Assembly (NCBI GenBank): GCA_015069195.1 | Contig: SVJA01000011.1 | Location: 1 to 63,696, forward strand | DNA from: Oscillospiraceae bacterium | Lineage (GTDB): Bacteria > Bacillota > Clostridia > UBA1212 | Reading direction: 5' to 3' | Length of the DNA: 63,696 bases | Translations under genes and position numbers: made by a program | The notes under the pieces: model-generated | The model's database searches: none | Seen by the model: the letters and a program-made list of their open reading frames with translations, nothing else | What the model was told of the DNA's origin: nothing | Part shown: positions 9,310 through 17,786 of the stretch, one piece after another | Numbering within the stretch: position 1 is the first letter of the stretch | Layout of the letters: each line of letters begins with the position of its first letter

Positions 9310-9492
9310 ATGTCAAATAACAGAAGCAAGACAGCTTTTGACCAGATGAAGTACGAGGTTGCAAACGAGCTTGGTATCGATCTTAAGCACGGTTACAACG
9401 GCGATAAGACCTCAAGAGAGAATGGTTCTATAGGCGGTCGTATTACTCAGAAGGTTTTTGAGCAGTATACAGGAAAAGATTACAAGAAATAA
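9310..9492 (+). CDS. ssp: Alpha/beta-type small acid-soluble spore protein
   Basis: 60 residues with the family core: MKYEVANELGI, containing the Gpr protease cleavage region, and NGSIGGRITQKVFE, the DNA-binding second helix. These proteins coat spore DNA and protect it from UV and heat, then are degraded as amino-acid source on germination. I take the ATG at 9310, since the family starts with a short polar leader; a GTG four codons earlier is possible. A SigG-like promoter lies upstream and a hairpin follows. Confidence 0.95.
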   Translation: MSNNRSKTAFDQMKYEVANELGIDLKHGYNGDKTSRENGSIGGRITQKVFEQYTGKDYKK

Positions 9493-9497
9493 TTTAA

Positions 9498-9531
9498 AAG
9501 CCTTGTTTCAAATTAAATTGAAACGAGGCTT
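9498..9531. terminator. Hairpin between ssp and the M50-like gene
   Basis: AAGCCTTGTTTCAA and TTGAAACGAGGCTT form a nearly perfect stem over a six-base loop, placed between two converging genes. It lacks a long T run, so termination strength is uncertain. Confidence 0.65.
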
Positions 9532-9540
9532 ACATATTCT

Positions 9541-10212
9541 TTATGTAACGAAAATGAGTCCGAAAAGAGTATTCCACAAAGTGTCAAGCAAACCGATTGT
9601 GATATCTGCCGGTGCAAACAATATCGAACGAAGTGATGTGTAATCAATCAAAAGTATAAATCCTAAAAAGATAAACATACTGTATTTTTCTATTGTATAG
9701 AGTTTTCTGTAAACTTTGTAGGGAAGATAGTTTACGATAAGGTTGTAACCGTCAAGTCCCGGAAGTGGTATAAGGTAAAAGTTCGCAAGTGTTATGCAGA
9801 CACCGGATCCGTATAACAGTATCGTAGCAAGATATTCCAATGCTTCTATATCAAATACATAAATATTCAGATACCAAACAAGCGCATAGAAGAAAGAAAG
9901 TGCAACACCGCCAAACACAAGTCCTGCCGGGCCTGATAAAATCTGTATCGTCATATCACGGCGAATATGTTTGTAATTTCGTGAATTTGTCTGAACAGGT
10001 TTTCCCCAACCGATACCGAGAATCAGTATACACAGAAAACCTATTATATCTATATGTGCTATCGGGTTCATAGTCAACTGACCGTTTTTTTCGGGTGTAT
10101 CATCACCGAGTTTTTTTGCAACAAGAGCCTGTGCATATCCTCTTAAAGAAAAAGCGAATATTATGCCGGGGATTGTAAGCAATTTTGCAATCAAATATGC
10201 TTCGTTAAACAT
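9541..10212 (-). CDS. M50-type membrane protein with lost HExxH motif
   Basis: 223 residues, five or six membrane segments, clearly in the site-2 protease family: LVAKKLGDDTP, QLTMNPIAHIDIIG, GWGKPV, and the C-terminal PLPGLDGYN are all in the expected places. The zinc motif HEFAH of the family is instead R24-G25-Y-A-Q28, although the later aspartate (D154 in LDG) remains. Without the two histidines and glutamate it cannot be a standard zinc protease; a chaperone-like or scaffold role is inference. I start at the ATG at 10212 because GGAGG precedes it; the longer frame would place that Shine-Dalgarno inside the gene. Confidence 0.8.
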   Translation of the reverse strand: MFNEAYLIAKLLTIPGIIFAFSLRGYAQALVAKKLGDDTPEKNGQLTMNPIAHIDIIGFLCILILGIGWGKPVQTNSRNYKHIRRDMTIQILSGPAGLVFGGVALSFFYALVWYLNIYVFDIEALEYLATILLYGSGVCITLANFYLIPLPGLDGYNLIVNYLPYKVYRKLYTIEKYSMFIFLGFILLIDYTSLRSILFAPADITIGLLDTLWNTLFGLIFVT

Positions 10213-10271
10213 AACGACCTCCATGTGAATTTATGAAAGTATCATATCAAAATTTTATGCAAAATGCAAAG

Positions 10272-11168
10272 TTATATTAGTTCACCTTGCATTATTTTTC
10301 TTTCTCTTAAAGTTTTGTTAAGCGAATTAAGAACATCTTTTTTATTTAGACACCATTTTGGTGCAATAGTTAATCTTTTGTCTCCGTCGCCTGTAAGTCT
10401 GTGAATAACCACAGTCTGGGGTGTACGTCGCAAAAGTTCGCAAACGACATCAATGTACTCATCTTTTTCAAGACATTTGAACTTGCCTTTTTCATATTCT
10501 TCTGCAAGTTTTGTACCTTTCAAAACGTGAAGTAATTGAATTTTTATGCCGTCAGAATCGCTTTCGCACATAAAATTGAGTGTTTTTACATAATCTTCAA
10601 AATATTCCCCGGGCAATCCTACTATCATATGCGAAACAACGTAAATTTGCCTGCTTTTTAAGCTTTTTACAGCTTTCTTGTAAACAGAATTGTCATATCC
10701 TCGATTGAAGCTTTTTGCGGTGTTTTCATTGGACGTCTGAAAACCGAGTTCTACCCAGATAGGTTTGAATTTATTTAATTCTTCAAGTAAGTCCAAAACA
10801 TCATCCGGAAGGCAGTCCGGACGTGTCCCGATAGAAACTGCAACTATATCTGGATGCAAAATCGCTTCTGTGAAAATTTCTTTCAAATATTCAACAGGAG
10901 CGTAAGTGTTTGTATAACTTTGAAAATATGCAATGAATTTTTTGCAATCAGTTTTGTTTTTTAACAACTCTTTTGCATTTTCTATCTGTTGAAAAATTGT
11001 ATCGCCGCAGGCGGTAAACTGACCGGAACCGTCTGCACAAAAAGAACAACCGCCGAAACTTATTTTTCCGTCACGGTTAGGGCAGATCATACCGCCGTCA
11101 AGTGAAAGTTTATATACTTTTTCGCCGAATGTTTCGCGTAAATATTGATTTAATGAATAGTAAGACAT
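10272..11168 (-). CDS. TIGR01212-family radical SAM protein (YhcC-like)
   Basis: 298 residues. The iron-sulfur cluster loop is MICPNRDGKISFGGCSFC, the spaced cysteine pattern typical of the YhcC subfamily, with LSLDGG just before and IGTRPDCL and VGLPGEYFEDY later, as in Elp3/YhcC-like enzymes. Substrate is unknown; the subfamily has been linked to RNA or biosynthetic modification only loosely. I choose the ATG at 11168 (MSYYSLNQYL), the conserved family start, although the upstream frame stays open for 12 more residues. It diverges from the thrS T-box leader. Confidence 0.85.
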   Translation of the reverse strand: MSYYSLNQYLRETFGEKVYKLSLDGGMICPNRDGKISFGGCSFCADGSGQFTACGDTIFQQIENAKELLKNKTDCKKFIAYFQSYTNTYAPVEYLKEIFTEAILHPDIVAVSIGTRPDCLPDDVLDLLEELNKFKPIWVELGFQTSNENTAKSFNRGYDNSVYKKAVKSLKSRQIYVVSHMIVGLPGEYFEDYVKTLNFMCESDSDGIKIQLLHVLKGTKLAEEYEKGKFKCLEKDEYIDVVCELLRRTPQTVVIHRLTGDGDKRLTIAPKWCLNKKDVLNSLNKTLRERKIMQGELI

Positions 11169-11254
11169 AATCCGAAAAACTTTCTTTTTTATTAATTTTA
11201 CCATTGATTTAGCACTTGAACAAATAAATTTTATATGTTAAACTTCTAGGCGTT

Positions 11255-11500
11255 AAATCGTTGACGGAGAGAGTAGTGTTTATTGATTTATTCAGAGAGA
11301 GAAAACCGTGGCTGAAAGTTTTCTTATATAGATACTCACGAAAACTACTCCTGAGTGCGATGTGCAAAGCATCGACGCGTGACCTGCGTTAAAAGGTGAT
11401 TGAGTAAAAAATCAAGGTGGGACCGTGCGGTCATAATTTAGTTTTCTGCACCCTTGAGTATTGTTCTGATACAGAACAGTTACTTGAGCGGTGTTTTTTT
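11255..11500 (+). promoter_or_regulatory. T-box leader controlling thrS
   Basis: The conserved T-box sequence AAGGTGGGACCGTGCG is at 11414-11429. Upstream lies a Stem I region with the AGTA motif (about 11273), a purine-rich GAGAGAGAAAACC distal part, and on the 3' side two consecutive ACT threonine codons (11344-11349), one of which could be the specifier. Downstream is an intrinsic terminator: arms starting CACCCTTGAG (11450) and ending GAGCGGTG, followed by seven Ts to 11500. Uncharged tRNA-Thr should stabilise the antiterminator and allow thrS expression. The exact specifier was not resolved by folding. This covers most of the 330-base gap between genes. Confidence 0.9.
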
Positions 11501-11533
11501 ATATGTAAAAAATTTTTTTGAGGAGAAATTTAT

Positions 11534-13471
11534 ATGAATATTACACTTAAAGACGGTTCGGTAAAAGTTTTTGACAGTCCTATGACAGTATTTGAAATCG
11601 CTTTTTCAATAAGCGAAGGTTTATCAAGAGCAGCTTGCGGCGGTCTTGTAGACGGCGATGTTGTGGATATGTCTTATGTTATTGACAAGGATTGCAGCCT
11701 TTCTATTCTTACATTTAATGATGAAGAAGGAAGAAAAGTTTTTAGGCATACTGCTTCTCACGTTCTTGCACAGGCGGTAAAAAGATTGTTCCCCGATGTT
11801 AAACTTGCTATCGGACCTGCTATCGAAGATGGTTTTTACTATGACTTTGATTCTGAAGTTACATTTACAGCAGATGTTATCGTAAAAATTGAAGAAGAAA
11901 TGAAGAAAATTGTTAAAGAGAAAATTCCTCTTGAACGTTTTGAACTTTCCAGAGTTGAAGCTATAAAATTTATGGAAGAGAGAAATGAGCCTTACAAAGT
12001 AGAGCTTATAAACGATCTTCCTGAAGATTCAGTTATATCTTTCTACAAGCAGGGCGATTTTGTAGATCTTTGTGCAGGACCGCACCTTGAGTCTACCGGT
12101 AAAATCAAAGCGTTCAAAATTACTCAGGTTGCCGGTGCATATTGGAGAGGCAGCGAGAAAAATAAAATGCTCCAAAGAATTTACGCTACTGCATTCCCGG
12201 ACAAGAAGATGCTTGCAGAACACCTTGAGAGAATAGAAGAAGCTAAAAAGCGCGATCATAACAAACTCGGCAGAGAGCTTGAACTTTTTACAACTGTTGA
12301 TGTTATCGGTCAGGGACTTCCGATACTTCTCCCGAAGGGTGCAAAGATCATTCAGACTCTTCAGAGATTTGTCGAGGATGAAGAAGAAAAAAGAGGTTGG
12401 AGAATTACAAAAACCCCTTATATGGCAAAGAGAGAACTTTATAAGCTTTCCGGTCACTGGGATCACTACCTTGACGGAATGTTCGTGCTTGGTGATCCTC
12501 ACGATGAGACAAAAGAATGTTTTGCACTCCGTCCGATGACTTGTCCTTTCCAGTATCAGGCATATCTTAACAGAGCGAGATCTTACAGAGATTTACCTCT
12601 CCGTTACAATGAGACATCAACTCTGTTCAGAAACGAAGAGAGCGGCGAAATGCACGGTTTGATTCGAGTACGTCAGTTTACAATTTCAGAGGGACATCTT
12701 ATGTGTCTCCCCGAGCAGCTTGAAGAAGAATTCAAGAACTGTCTCGAACTTGCTATATATATGCTCAAAACTCTTGGTCTTTACGAAGATGTTTCGTACA
12801 GATTCTCTCAGTGGGATCCGGACAACCGTGAAAAATACATCGGTACAGACGAGCAATGGAACGAAGCTCAGGGTATGATGGAGAAAATCCTCAACCACCT
12901 TGAAATTCCTTACAAGGTAGGTGTCGGCGAGGCTGCTTTCTACGGACCTAAGCTTGATATACAGATAAAGAATGTTCACGGAAAAGAAGATACATTGATC
13001 ACAATTCAGATCGACCAGCTTCTTGCTGAAAAGTTCGGTATGGAATATACCGACAGAGACGGTACAAAGAAGAATCCGTACATCATTCACAGAACATCAA
13101 TTGGTTGCTACGAGAGAACACTTGCGCTCCTTATCGAAAAATATGCCGGTGCATTCCCGACATGGCTTGCTCCTGAGCAGGTAAGAGTTCTTCCGATTAT
13201 CGACAAGCAGGCTGATTACTGTGCTGAAGTTTACAGAAAGCTTCGTGATAACGGAATCAAAGCTGAACTTGATGACAGAAATGAAAAGATCGGCTACAGA
13301 ATTCGTGAAGCACAGCTCGAAAAAGTTCCTTATATGGTTGTTGCCGGTGATAAGGAAATGGAAGAGGGCAAACTCAGTGTCCGTTGCCGTAAGACAGGCG
13401 AAAATACTGTGATGACAATTGACGAATTTATCGATATGATAAAAGAAGAGATTGAAACAAAGAAACTTTAA
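11534..13471 (+). CDS. thrS: Threonyl-tRNA synthetase
   Basis: 645 residues, full length for bacterial ThrRS, which charges tRNA-Thr and edits mischarged serine. Domains in order: TGS (1-60), editing domain with HTASHVLAQA (HxxxH near residue 76), class II catalytic core with MTCPFQYQAY, FRNEESGEMHGLIRVRQF (motif 2) and HRTSIGCYERTLALLIE (motif 3), then the anticodon-binding domain from about 540. AGGAG precedes the ATG. Expression is controlled by the T-box leader directly upstream. Confidence 0.98.
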   Translation: MNITLKDGSVKVFDSPMTVFEIAFSISEGLSRAACGGLVDGDVVDMSYVIDKDCSLSILTFNDEEGRKVFRHTASHVLAQAVKRLFPDVKLAIGPAIEDGFYYDFDSEVTFTADVIVKIEEEMKKIVKEKIPLERFELSRVEAIKFMEERNEPYKVELINDLPEDSVISFYKQGDFVDLCAGPHLESTGKIKAFKITQVAGAYWRGSEKNKMLQRIYATAFPDKKMLAEHLERIEEAKKRDHNKLGRELELFTTVDVIGQGLPILLPKGAKIIQTLQRFVEDEEEKRGWRITKTPYMAKRELYKLSGHWDHYLDGMFVLGDPHDETKECFALRPMTCPFQYQAYLNRARSYRDLPLRYNETSTLFRNEESGEMHGLIRVRQFTISEGHLMCLPEQLEEEFKNCLELAIYMLKTLGLYEDVSYRFSQWDPDNREKYIGTDEQWNEAQGMMEKILNHLEIPYKVGVGEAAFYGPKLDIQIKNVHGKEDTLITIQIDQLLAEKFGMEYTDRDGTKKNPYIIHRTSIGCYERTLALLIEKYAGAFPTWLAPEQVRVLPIIDKQADYCAEVYRKLRDNGIKAELDDRNEKIGYRIREAQLEKVPYMVVAGDKEMEEGKLSVRCRKTGENTVMTIDEFIDMIKEEIETKKL

Positions 13472-13484
13472 TTAAATGAATTCA

Positions 13485-13522
13485 CAGAGTCCTTTGTAAT
13501 GTGCAGAGGGCTCTGCTTTTTT
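13485..13522 (+). terminator. thrS terminator
   Basis: CAGAGTCCT and AGGGCTCTG form a nine-pair stem (one G-T pair) followed by a run of six Ts, starting 13 bases after the thrS stop. Confidence 0.85.
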
Positions 13523-13544
13523 AAAATAATTTTTAAGTAAGTTA

Positions 13545-13573
13545 TTGACAATAAATACTTTGATTGCTATAAT
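13545..13573 (+). promoter_or_regulatory. Consensus sigma-A promoter of tRNA-His
   Basis: TTGACA, 17 bases, TATAAT: a perfect consensus housekeeping promoter ending 12 bases before the tRNA 5' end, as expected for a strongly expressed stable RNA. Confidence 0.92.
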
Positions 13574-13585
13574 GCACAAGGTTGT

Positions 13586-13660
13586 GGTGGCTGTAGCTCA
13601 GTTGGTTAGAGTACCAGGTTGTGGCCCTGGGGGTCGTGGGTTCGAATCCCATCAGCCACC
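13586..13660 (+). tRNA. tRNA-His (anticodon GTG)
   Basis: The acceptor stem GTGGCTG (13587-13593) pairs with CAGCCAC (13653-13659). The extra G at 13586 (G-1) and the C discriminator at 13660 are specific histidine identity elements. The anticodon loop reads TTGTGGC, and the T loop contains TTCGAATC. The 3' CCA is not encoded. Confidence 0.96.
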
Positions 13661-13663
13661 CTT

Positions 13664-13696
13664 AAGGTAAAATGCATTTTGCGTTTTACCTTTTTT
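13664..13696 (+). terminator. tRNA-His terminator
   Basis: AAGGTAAAA and TTTTACCTT are complementary arms around an 11-base loop, followed by Ts, four bases after the tRNA. Confidence 0.85.
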
Positions 13697-13727
13697 ATTT
13701 ACATTTTTATTTTAGGAGTGATTTTTT

Positions 13728-14231
13728 ATGAGAAGAAAAGTTGATATTTTCGGAGTATCTTTGCCGATAGCTATTATCAGTGCAGTTATGCTTTTGTTTG
13801 TGTATCTCGGATACCTGACACCGTTCCTTCTTTTGATTGCGATTGGTGCCATATTCAAACTTACCGACGAAGTTTTGGCTGTTAACACAATGAAGATCAG
13901 TATTCTTTATATCTTTGATATGATTTTCGGAGTAGTCTGGGGATTGATTACAAAGTTTGTTGTAGGATTCTTTAGCTGGCTTGCAGATATTTTCTTTAAT
14001 ATCGAAGTATTTGAAGTAGGTACTGTAATTTCAAAAATCGGTAATTGGTTCAGCGGTGCTTTCGGATTTGTTTCAGATCTTGAGAATCTTGTGTTCTTGG
14101 TATTCCTCTTGATCGGTGCTATCACACTTATAAAACGTGACGAAATCAAATTGCCGATTGCAGACAGCATTTTGAAGAAATTTGTTGCTAAAACACAAGC
14201 TGCTGAGACTACAGAAACAGTTGCAGAATAA
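13728..14231 (+). CDS. Small multi-pass membrane protein, unknown function
   Basis: 167 residues. At least three hydrophobic segments are visible: about 13-32 (LPIAIISAVMLLFVYLGYL), 58-85 and 118-138. The stretch between them, with GVVWGLITKFVVGFFSWLAD, may be amphipathic or re-entrant. The C-terminal tail is basic, then ends with TTETVAE. I do not recognise a family. The start has TAGGAG nine bases upstream, and the gene is flanked by terminators on both sides, so it is a single-gene unit. Confidence 0.65.
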   Translation: MRRKVDIFGVSLPIAIISAVMLLFVYLGYLTPFLLLIAIGAIFKLTDEVLAVNTMKISILYIFDMIFGVVWGLITKFVVGFFSWLADIFFNIEVFEVGTVISKIGNWFSGAFGFVSDLENLVFLVFLLIGAITLIKRDEIKLPIADSILKKFVAKTQAAETTETVAE

Positions 14232-14244
14232 TTTGCAAATAAAA

Positions 14245-14300
14245 CAATAAAAAAAGAGCAGGGTTACATATTATTGTGTGTATCCTGCTCTTTTTTATTG
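14245..14300. terminator. Strong hairpin terminator
   Basis: CAATAAAAAAAGAGCAGG and CCTGCTCTTTTTTATTG are nearly perfectly complementary over about 17 bases with a ~20-base loop and a T-rich 3' arm. Confidence 0.85.
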
Positions 14301-14368
14301 TTAAAACTTGAATGTAATTATAAAAAAAGATACTCTTTTATTATCAAAATTTTACTTAGGAGCATTTT

Positions 14369-14935
14369 ATGGAAAAAGCTGTAGTTTTAATTTTATTTGT
14401 ATGTATTATCGGACTCGGACTTTTAGGTTGTTCTGGTAGAATAGGTAACAATGACGATACAGGTTATTTCTCTGTAGCAGATTATTTAAAACCAAACACC
14501 AATGAAGATTTATCCGATAAGATACAGAAGATAATTGATGAAAATCCGAATAGAACAATATTTTTCCCCGATTGTACTTACCAAGTAAGCAAACCAATTT
14601 GTACTCCTGCAGATCCTTCAAAAGCAGTTTCACTTAAACTTTCGTCGTTTGCAATAATAAAGGCAAGTGATGATTGGGAATCTGATGAAGCGGTCATAAG
14701 AATTTGTGGAAAAGATCCCTATAATGAGATAAGATATGTTGGAAGTAATTATTCATTTGAAGGTGGTTACATAGACGGAAACGGAAAAGCTAACGGCATT
14801 TCTATTGACAGTGGTCGCGAAACGGTAATTAAAGAAACATCGATAAAAAATGCAAAAATAGGGCTACACATAAAACACGGAGCCAACAACAGTTCTTCTG
14901 ATGCTGATGTCTATGGCGTGAACATTGTTGGTTAG
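14369..14935 (+). pseudogene. Truncated beta-helix (pectate-lyase-like) lipoprotein
   Basis: 188 residues remain. The N-terminus is a lipoprotein signal with lipobox LLGC (Cys 21). Residues 35-75 (VADYLKP...IQKIIDE...RTIFFPDCTYQVSKPI) match the start of right-handed parallel beta-helix proteins of the pectate-lyase superfamily, and coils follow with YVGSNYSFEGGYIDGNG and TSIKNAKIGLHIKHG. Members are usually more than 350 residues, so the helix is cut. The frame stops exactly where an IS200/IS605 tnpA fragment begins, so truncation by a mobile-element rearrangement is the likely cause. Whether a shortened product is made is unknown. Start has TAGGAG upstream. Confidence 0.75.
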
Positions 14936-15198
14936 CATACCGCCAAAACTGAGTGTTTCGGGATTTATGTGATACCTCAAAGGAAAGAGTAGCCTTATGA
15001 TTTATCAAAAGTGGGGAAATATGAAGTTTGCATACCGAAACCGAGAGTTTTGGTGCAAAGGTTACTATGTTGACACTGTTGGTAAGAACACAACTGCAAT
15101 AAAAGACTATATATCAAATCAATTAAAGAGAGACAGAGAAATGGTCTAAGTTGACGTTGTTTAATACAGCAAACAACCTGTTTACGGGTCACAAATAG
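14925..15198 (+). pseudogene. Decayed 3' half of IS200/IS605 transposase TnpA
   Basis: Reading the frame that starts at 14925 gives LLVSIPPKLSVSGFM, a TGA stop at 14970-14972, then YLKGKSSLMIYQKWGNMK, FAYRNREFWCKGYYVDTVGK and a C-terminal helix ending at a TAA at 15147. The end of the family, FTGHK plus stop, appears in another frame at 15184-15198. These are the well-known HUH transposase signatures. The N-terminal half with the HUH motif is absent, so this is a dead fragment: truncated 5', one nonsense codon, one frameshift. It directly abuts the truncated beta-helix gene. Confidence 0.85.
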
Positions 15199-15532
15199 TC
15201 AATGCGTAGCTGGCAGGTCCACATAAAAGCACATTTATGTGCAGCCTGTATTATTAGGGCTATGCCAGAAAAGGTCCCCGCGAATAGTGGGTTGATATCA
15301 TTTTATAATTGTTATTTTAATTTTGTTGTAAATTTTTACATAAAATGGAAATTATATTGTTGTTCTGCTATGATTAAGAAGAAGAAAGCTGTTTAGAGAT
15401 ATTGTTTTATATTGTTGAAGATAAACGAATTTGAAAAATGAAAAACAATTGGAAATCAAATTATATGATAATCTTAATTATATAGTTTATTTATACTATG
15501 ACATGTGTAAAAAATAAAAAAAGGTGATATAC
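15199..15532. other. Noncoding: probable IS right end, then AT-rich upstream region
   Basis: No gene seen. Just after the tnpA remnant are a short hairpin GCACATTTATGTGC (15229-15242) and a stretch around 15275-15298 (CCCCGCGAATAGTGGG) that could be the hairpin-bearing right end of the IS200/IS605 element. From about 15300 the DNA becomes strongly AT-rich and leads into the NTPase island. I could not pick a convincing promoter. Confidence 0.45.
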
Positions 15533-16294
15533 ATGCTAAGCAATGAAAAAGCCAATATGTACCTATATGTTCCATTTAACCATGAATACTCTGTTCCCGT
15601 TGAATTACAATTAAAATTAACAATGAAAGAGTTTTTTGAAAATTGTTATTATGACCCCGAATTTGATAAGGTTATTCTTGAATTAAAAACGCTAACAAAT
15701 GAAGGTGAAATGAATTTTGAATATCCTATAAGTGTTGAGCAAGCAATACAAAAAGTTCAACAACAAAAAAATCAAAGAGATTTATTATTGAATTGGATCA
15801 CAAATAATGATGTGGGTATTTATTGTGTTACGGGTGATGCTGGTACAGGTAAATCAACATTTCTCAATCATTTGAAATATAATGAGTATGATAATGCAGT
15901 TTGGAAATTTTTGGATTTGCAATCTGCCATTACCCCAATAAAGGTTATGAATAACCTAATAAAATTTCTGTCTTTTGAACGTTTACACCAAAAACTGATT
16001 TCTACTATCATTTTCGATATCATCCAATCTCTTTTTATAAAAAAAGTGGATAATAGACATATCGATTTTTTAGGTACCAAAAACACCATTTTAAAATTTA
16101 TTAACTGTTTTACAGAAAATTTTGAGGAACTTTATCCTTCGAATGAAGTGTCTGAATTTTTTATGTTGTTAGCAACTGTCGATTCTGAACTTGCAGACAA
16201 AGAATTCTGTTTGAAGTGTGCCCAAATTGTTTACGACTATTTTAGTGATTTAAGTTCTGATATAAAAAATGAAAATAACTCTTTTTCACAATAA
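15533..16294 (+). CDS. P-loop NTPase, N-terminal part (Walker A half of a frameshifted gene)
   Basis: 253 residues ending at a TAA at 16292-16294. Walker A is GDAGTGKST at residues 101-109, after an N-terminal ~95-residue domain I do not recognise. No Walker B is present before the stop. Shifting back one base at the five Ts at 16282-16286 joins this frame smoothly to the next (NNSFFTIMELYLIIL), where the Walker B lies, so the two frames most likely encode one protein of about 740 residues. ATG at 15533 has AAAGGTG seven bases upstream. Base composition is much AT-richer than neighbours, suggesting transfer. Family unknown; it resembles large STAND/KAP-like NTPases of defence islands only in outline. 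Confidence 0.7.
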   Translation: MLSNEKANMYLYVPFNHEYSVPVELQLKLTMKEFFENCYYDPEFDKVILELKTLTNEGEMNFEYPISVEQAIQKVQQQKNQRDLLLNWITNNDVGIYCVTGDAGTGKSTFLNHLKYNEYDNAVWKFLDLQSAITPIKVMNNLIKFLSFERLHQKLISTIIFDIIQSLFIKKVDNRHIDFLGTKNTILKFINCFTENFEELYPSNEVSEFFMLLATVDSELADKEFCLKCAQIVYDYFSDLSSDIKNENNSFSQ

Positions 16295-17757
16295 TGGAAC
16301 TTTATCTAATAATATTAAAGTGCCAAAACTCAAATCAAAAACATATAATTGTTTTTGATAATTTAGAACGTTTTATTAGCACGGATGAAATTTATAATGA
16401 TCAAATAGGGGAGTTTTTGACTGAATTAAGAAAAATTCACGATCATTTTCATCGTCATTATATTCAACCAAATAATAATCAATCAGTATTTGCCAAGCAT
16501 TTTCAATTTATTATTGCAATGCGACATACAACTACTCGCATGTTTACACCACAGCAAAATGCAGATTTTGTTGGTCATTCTTTAAATTTAAGTGATTGGT
16601 TTTCTCTTGATAAGATTGTAGAGATTCGTGAAAAGTGGCTTATTGATAATAATTTTTTTGATAATGAGGACAAGAGACTTGTAACAATTCTTTCGGATAA
16701 AGGAATAAGTGGACCAATATTGAGAGGTTTACGCTTAAAACTCAATCTACTCTTTAATAATAATAAAAGATTAATATTGGACTTTTTACTTTCTACTCTT
16801 TGTGATGTTGGAAATGCTGATATTATTGAATACGCGGAAGGTTATTTGACAAATGAGAATTTACCTTATAATATGCAAAAATATGCATATCGTTCTATTA
16901 TTTGGAGATTAGTGTTAGACAAACTATTAGATGATGAATTGTTTAAAAATTTCCATAGTCAATTTGATGGTTTTGAAAAATATTCAGCTCTAGATTATAT
17001 GAGAAAAATTTTAATCATCTTATCAAATTATGCGTTAGAACATGAGTATGGTTATGTGTCGCTAACCGATTTGTTAAAAAAGCTGTATCCGGACAAAGAT
17101 AATGTATCAAATTGGTTATGCAGCACTGGCTGTATAAATGAACGGCAAAAAATTTGTCACTTATTATACTTTATGAATTATTATTGTCGAAGGGACAACA
17201 ATTGGTTTCAATTTATTGATATTCAATGCAACACAGAAATTTTGAATGCCATTCATATAGACAGCCCCTCGATTTTTGTTGAATTACTTGAAAAAGGTTT
17301 TTCAACGAATGATTTTAAAATTCAAATTACAACATCAGGTAAAGCATATCTAGGCTATGTTGTACAAACATTTGAATTTATTTCTAGTGTGTATAAAAAT
17401 AATCCGCCGCTTCTTTCAGTTATTCCTACGGAAGAAGAAGTAATGCTGTGTAATCGTATCGAAAATATGGACTGTTACAGAATTATTAAAGGAGTGGTAG
17501 AAAAAAGTATAACGATATGTAAAGAAATAAATGAATCATTCAAAACAAATCATGAGATATCATATTATAAAGATTTAGATAAAAAACCAGTGTCTTACGC
17601 AAATGCGATTGCAGAATCTCATACTGGATATATAGATAATTTTTGTAACTGTTTAAACAAATTATATTCAAATAATAAAGATAAAACTTTTAAAAAAAAT
17701 TTGACTACGCTTGTCATTCAAATACAAAGATTACGAAATTTATATAAATCAATTTAA
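16294..17757 (+). CDS. P-loop NTPase, C-terminal part (Walker B half)
   Basis: 487 residues. The Walker B strand HIIVFDNLERF is at residues 17-27, right after the putative frameshift point, and is followed by a long helical region with no membrane segment. The ATG at 16294 overlaps the previous stop by one base (TAATG), but there is no Shine-Dalgarno, and the frame is open back to 16279, which favours a disrupted single gene over two genes. Helical repeats after the ATPase core suggest a sensor domain, as in STAND proteins; this is inference. It is followed 29 bases later by a membrane protein gene. Confidence 0.7.
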   Translation: MELYLIILKCQNSNQKHIIVFDNLERFISTDEIYNDQIGEFLTELRKIHDHFHRHYIQPNNNQSVFAKHFQFIIAMRHTTTRMFTPQQNADFVGHSLNLSDWFSLDKIVEIREKWLIDNNFFDNEDKRLVTILSDKGISGPILRGLRLKLNLLFNNNKRLILDFLLSTLCDVGNADIIEYAEGYLTNENLPYNMQKYAYRSIIWRLVLDKLLDDELFKNFHSQFDGFEKYSALDYMRKILIILSNYALEHEYGYVSLTDLLKKLYPDKDNVSNWLCSTGCINERQKICHLLYFMNYYCRRDNNWFQFIDIQCNTEILNAIHIDSPSIFVELLEKGFSTNDFKIQITTSGKAYLGYVVQTFEFISSVYKNNPPLLSVIPTEEEVMLCNRIENMDCYRIIKGVVEKSITICKEINESFKTNHEISYYKDLDKKPVSYANAIAESHTGYIDNFCNCLNKLYSNNKDKTFKKNLTTLVIQIQRLRNLYKSI

Positions 17758-17786
17758 ATATTAAAACATAGTAAGGAGAATGTTTT

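Noticed and set aside
15202-15396. 64-residue open frame after the tnpA remnant
   Set aside because: No ribosome site, and the sequence is better explained as the right end of the IS200/IS605 remnant plus AT-rich DNA.
16279-16290. Programmed -1 frameshifting in the NTPase gene
   Set aside because: The T run does not form a good X-XXY-YYZ slippery heptamer in the zero frame, since the A-site codon TCA does not re-pair after slipping; simple indel is more likely.
15524-17757. Two independent genes translated by TAATG coupling
   Set aside because: The second frame has no ribosome site and would separate Walker A from Walker B; joining by one base gives a continuous protein. Kept as two entries but read as one gene.
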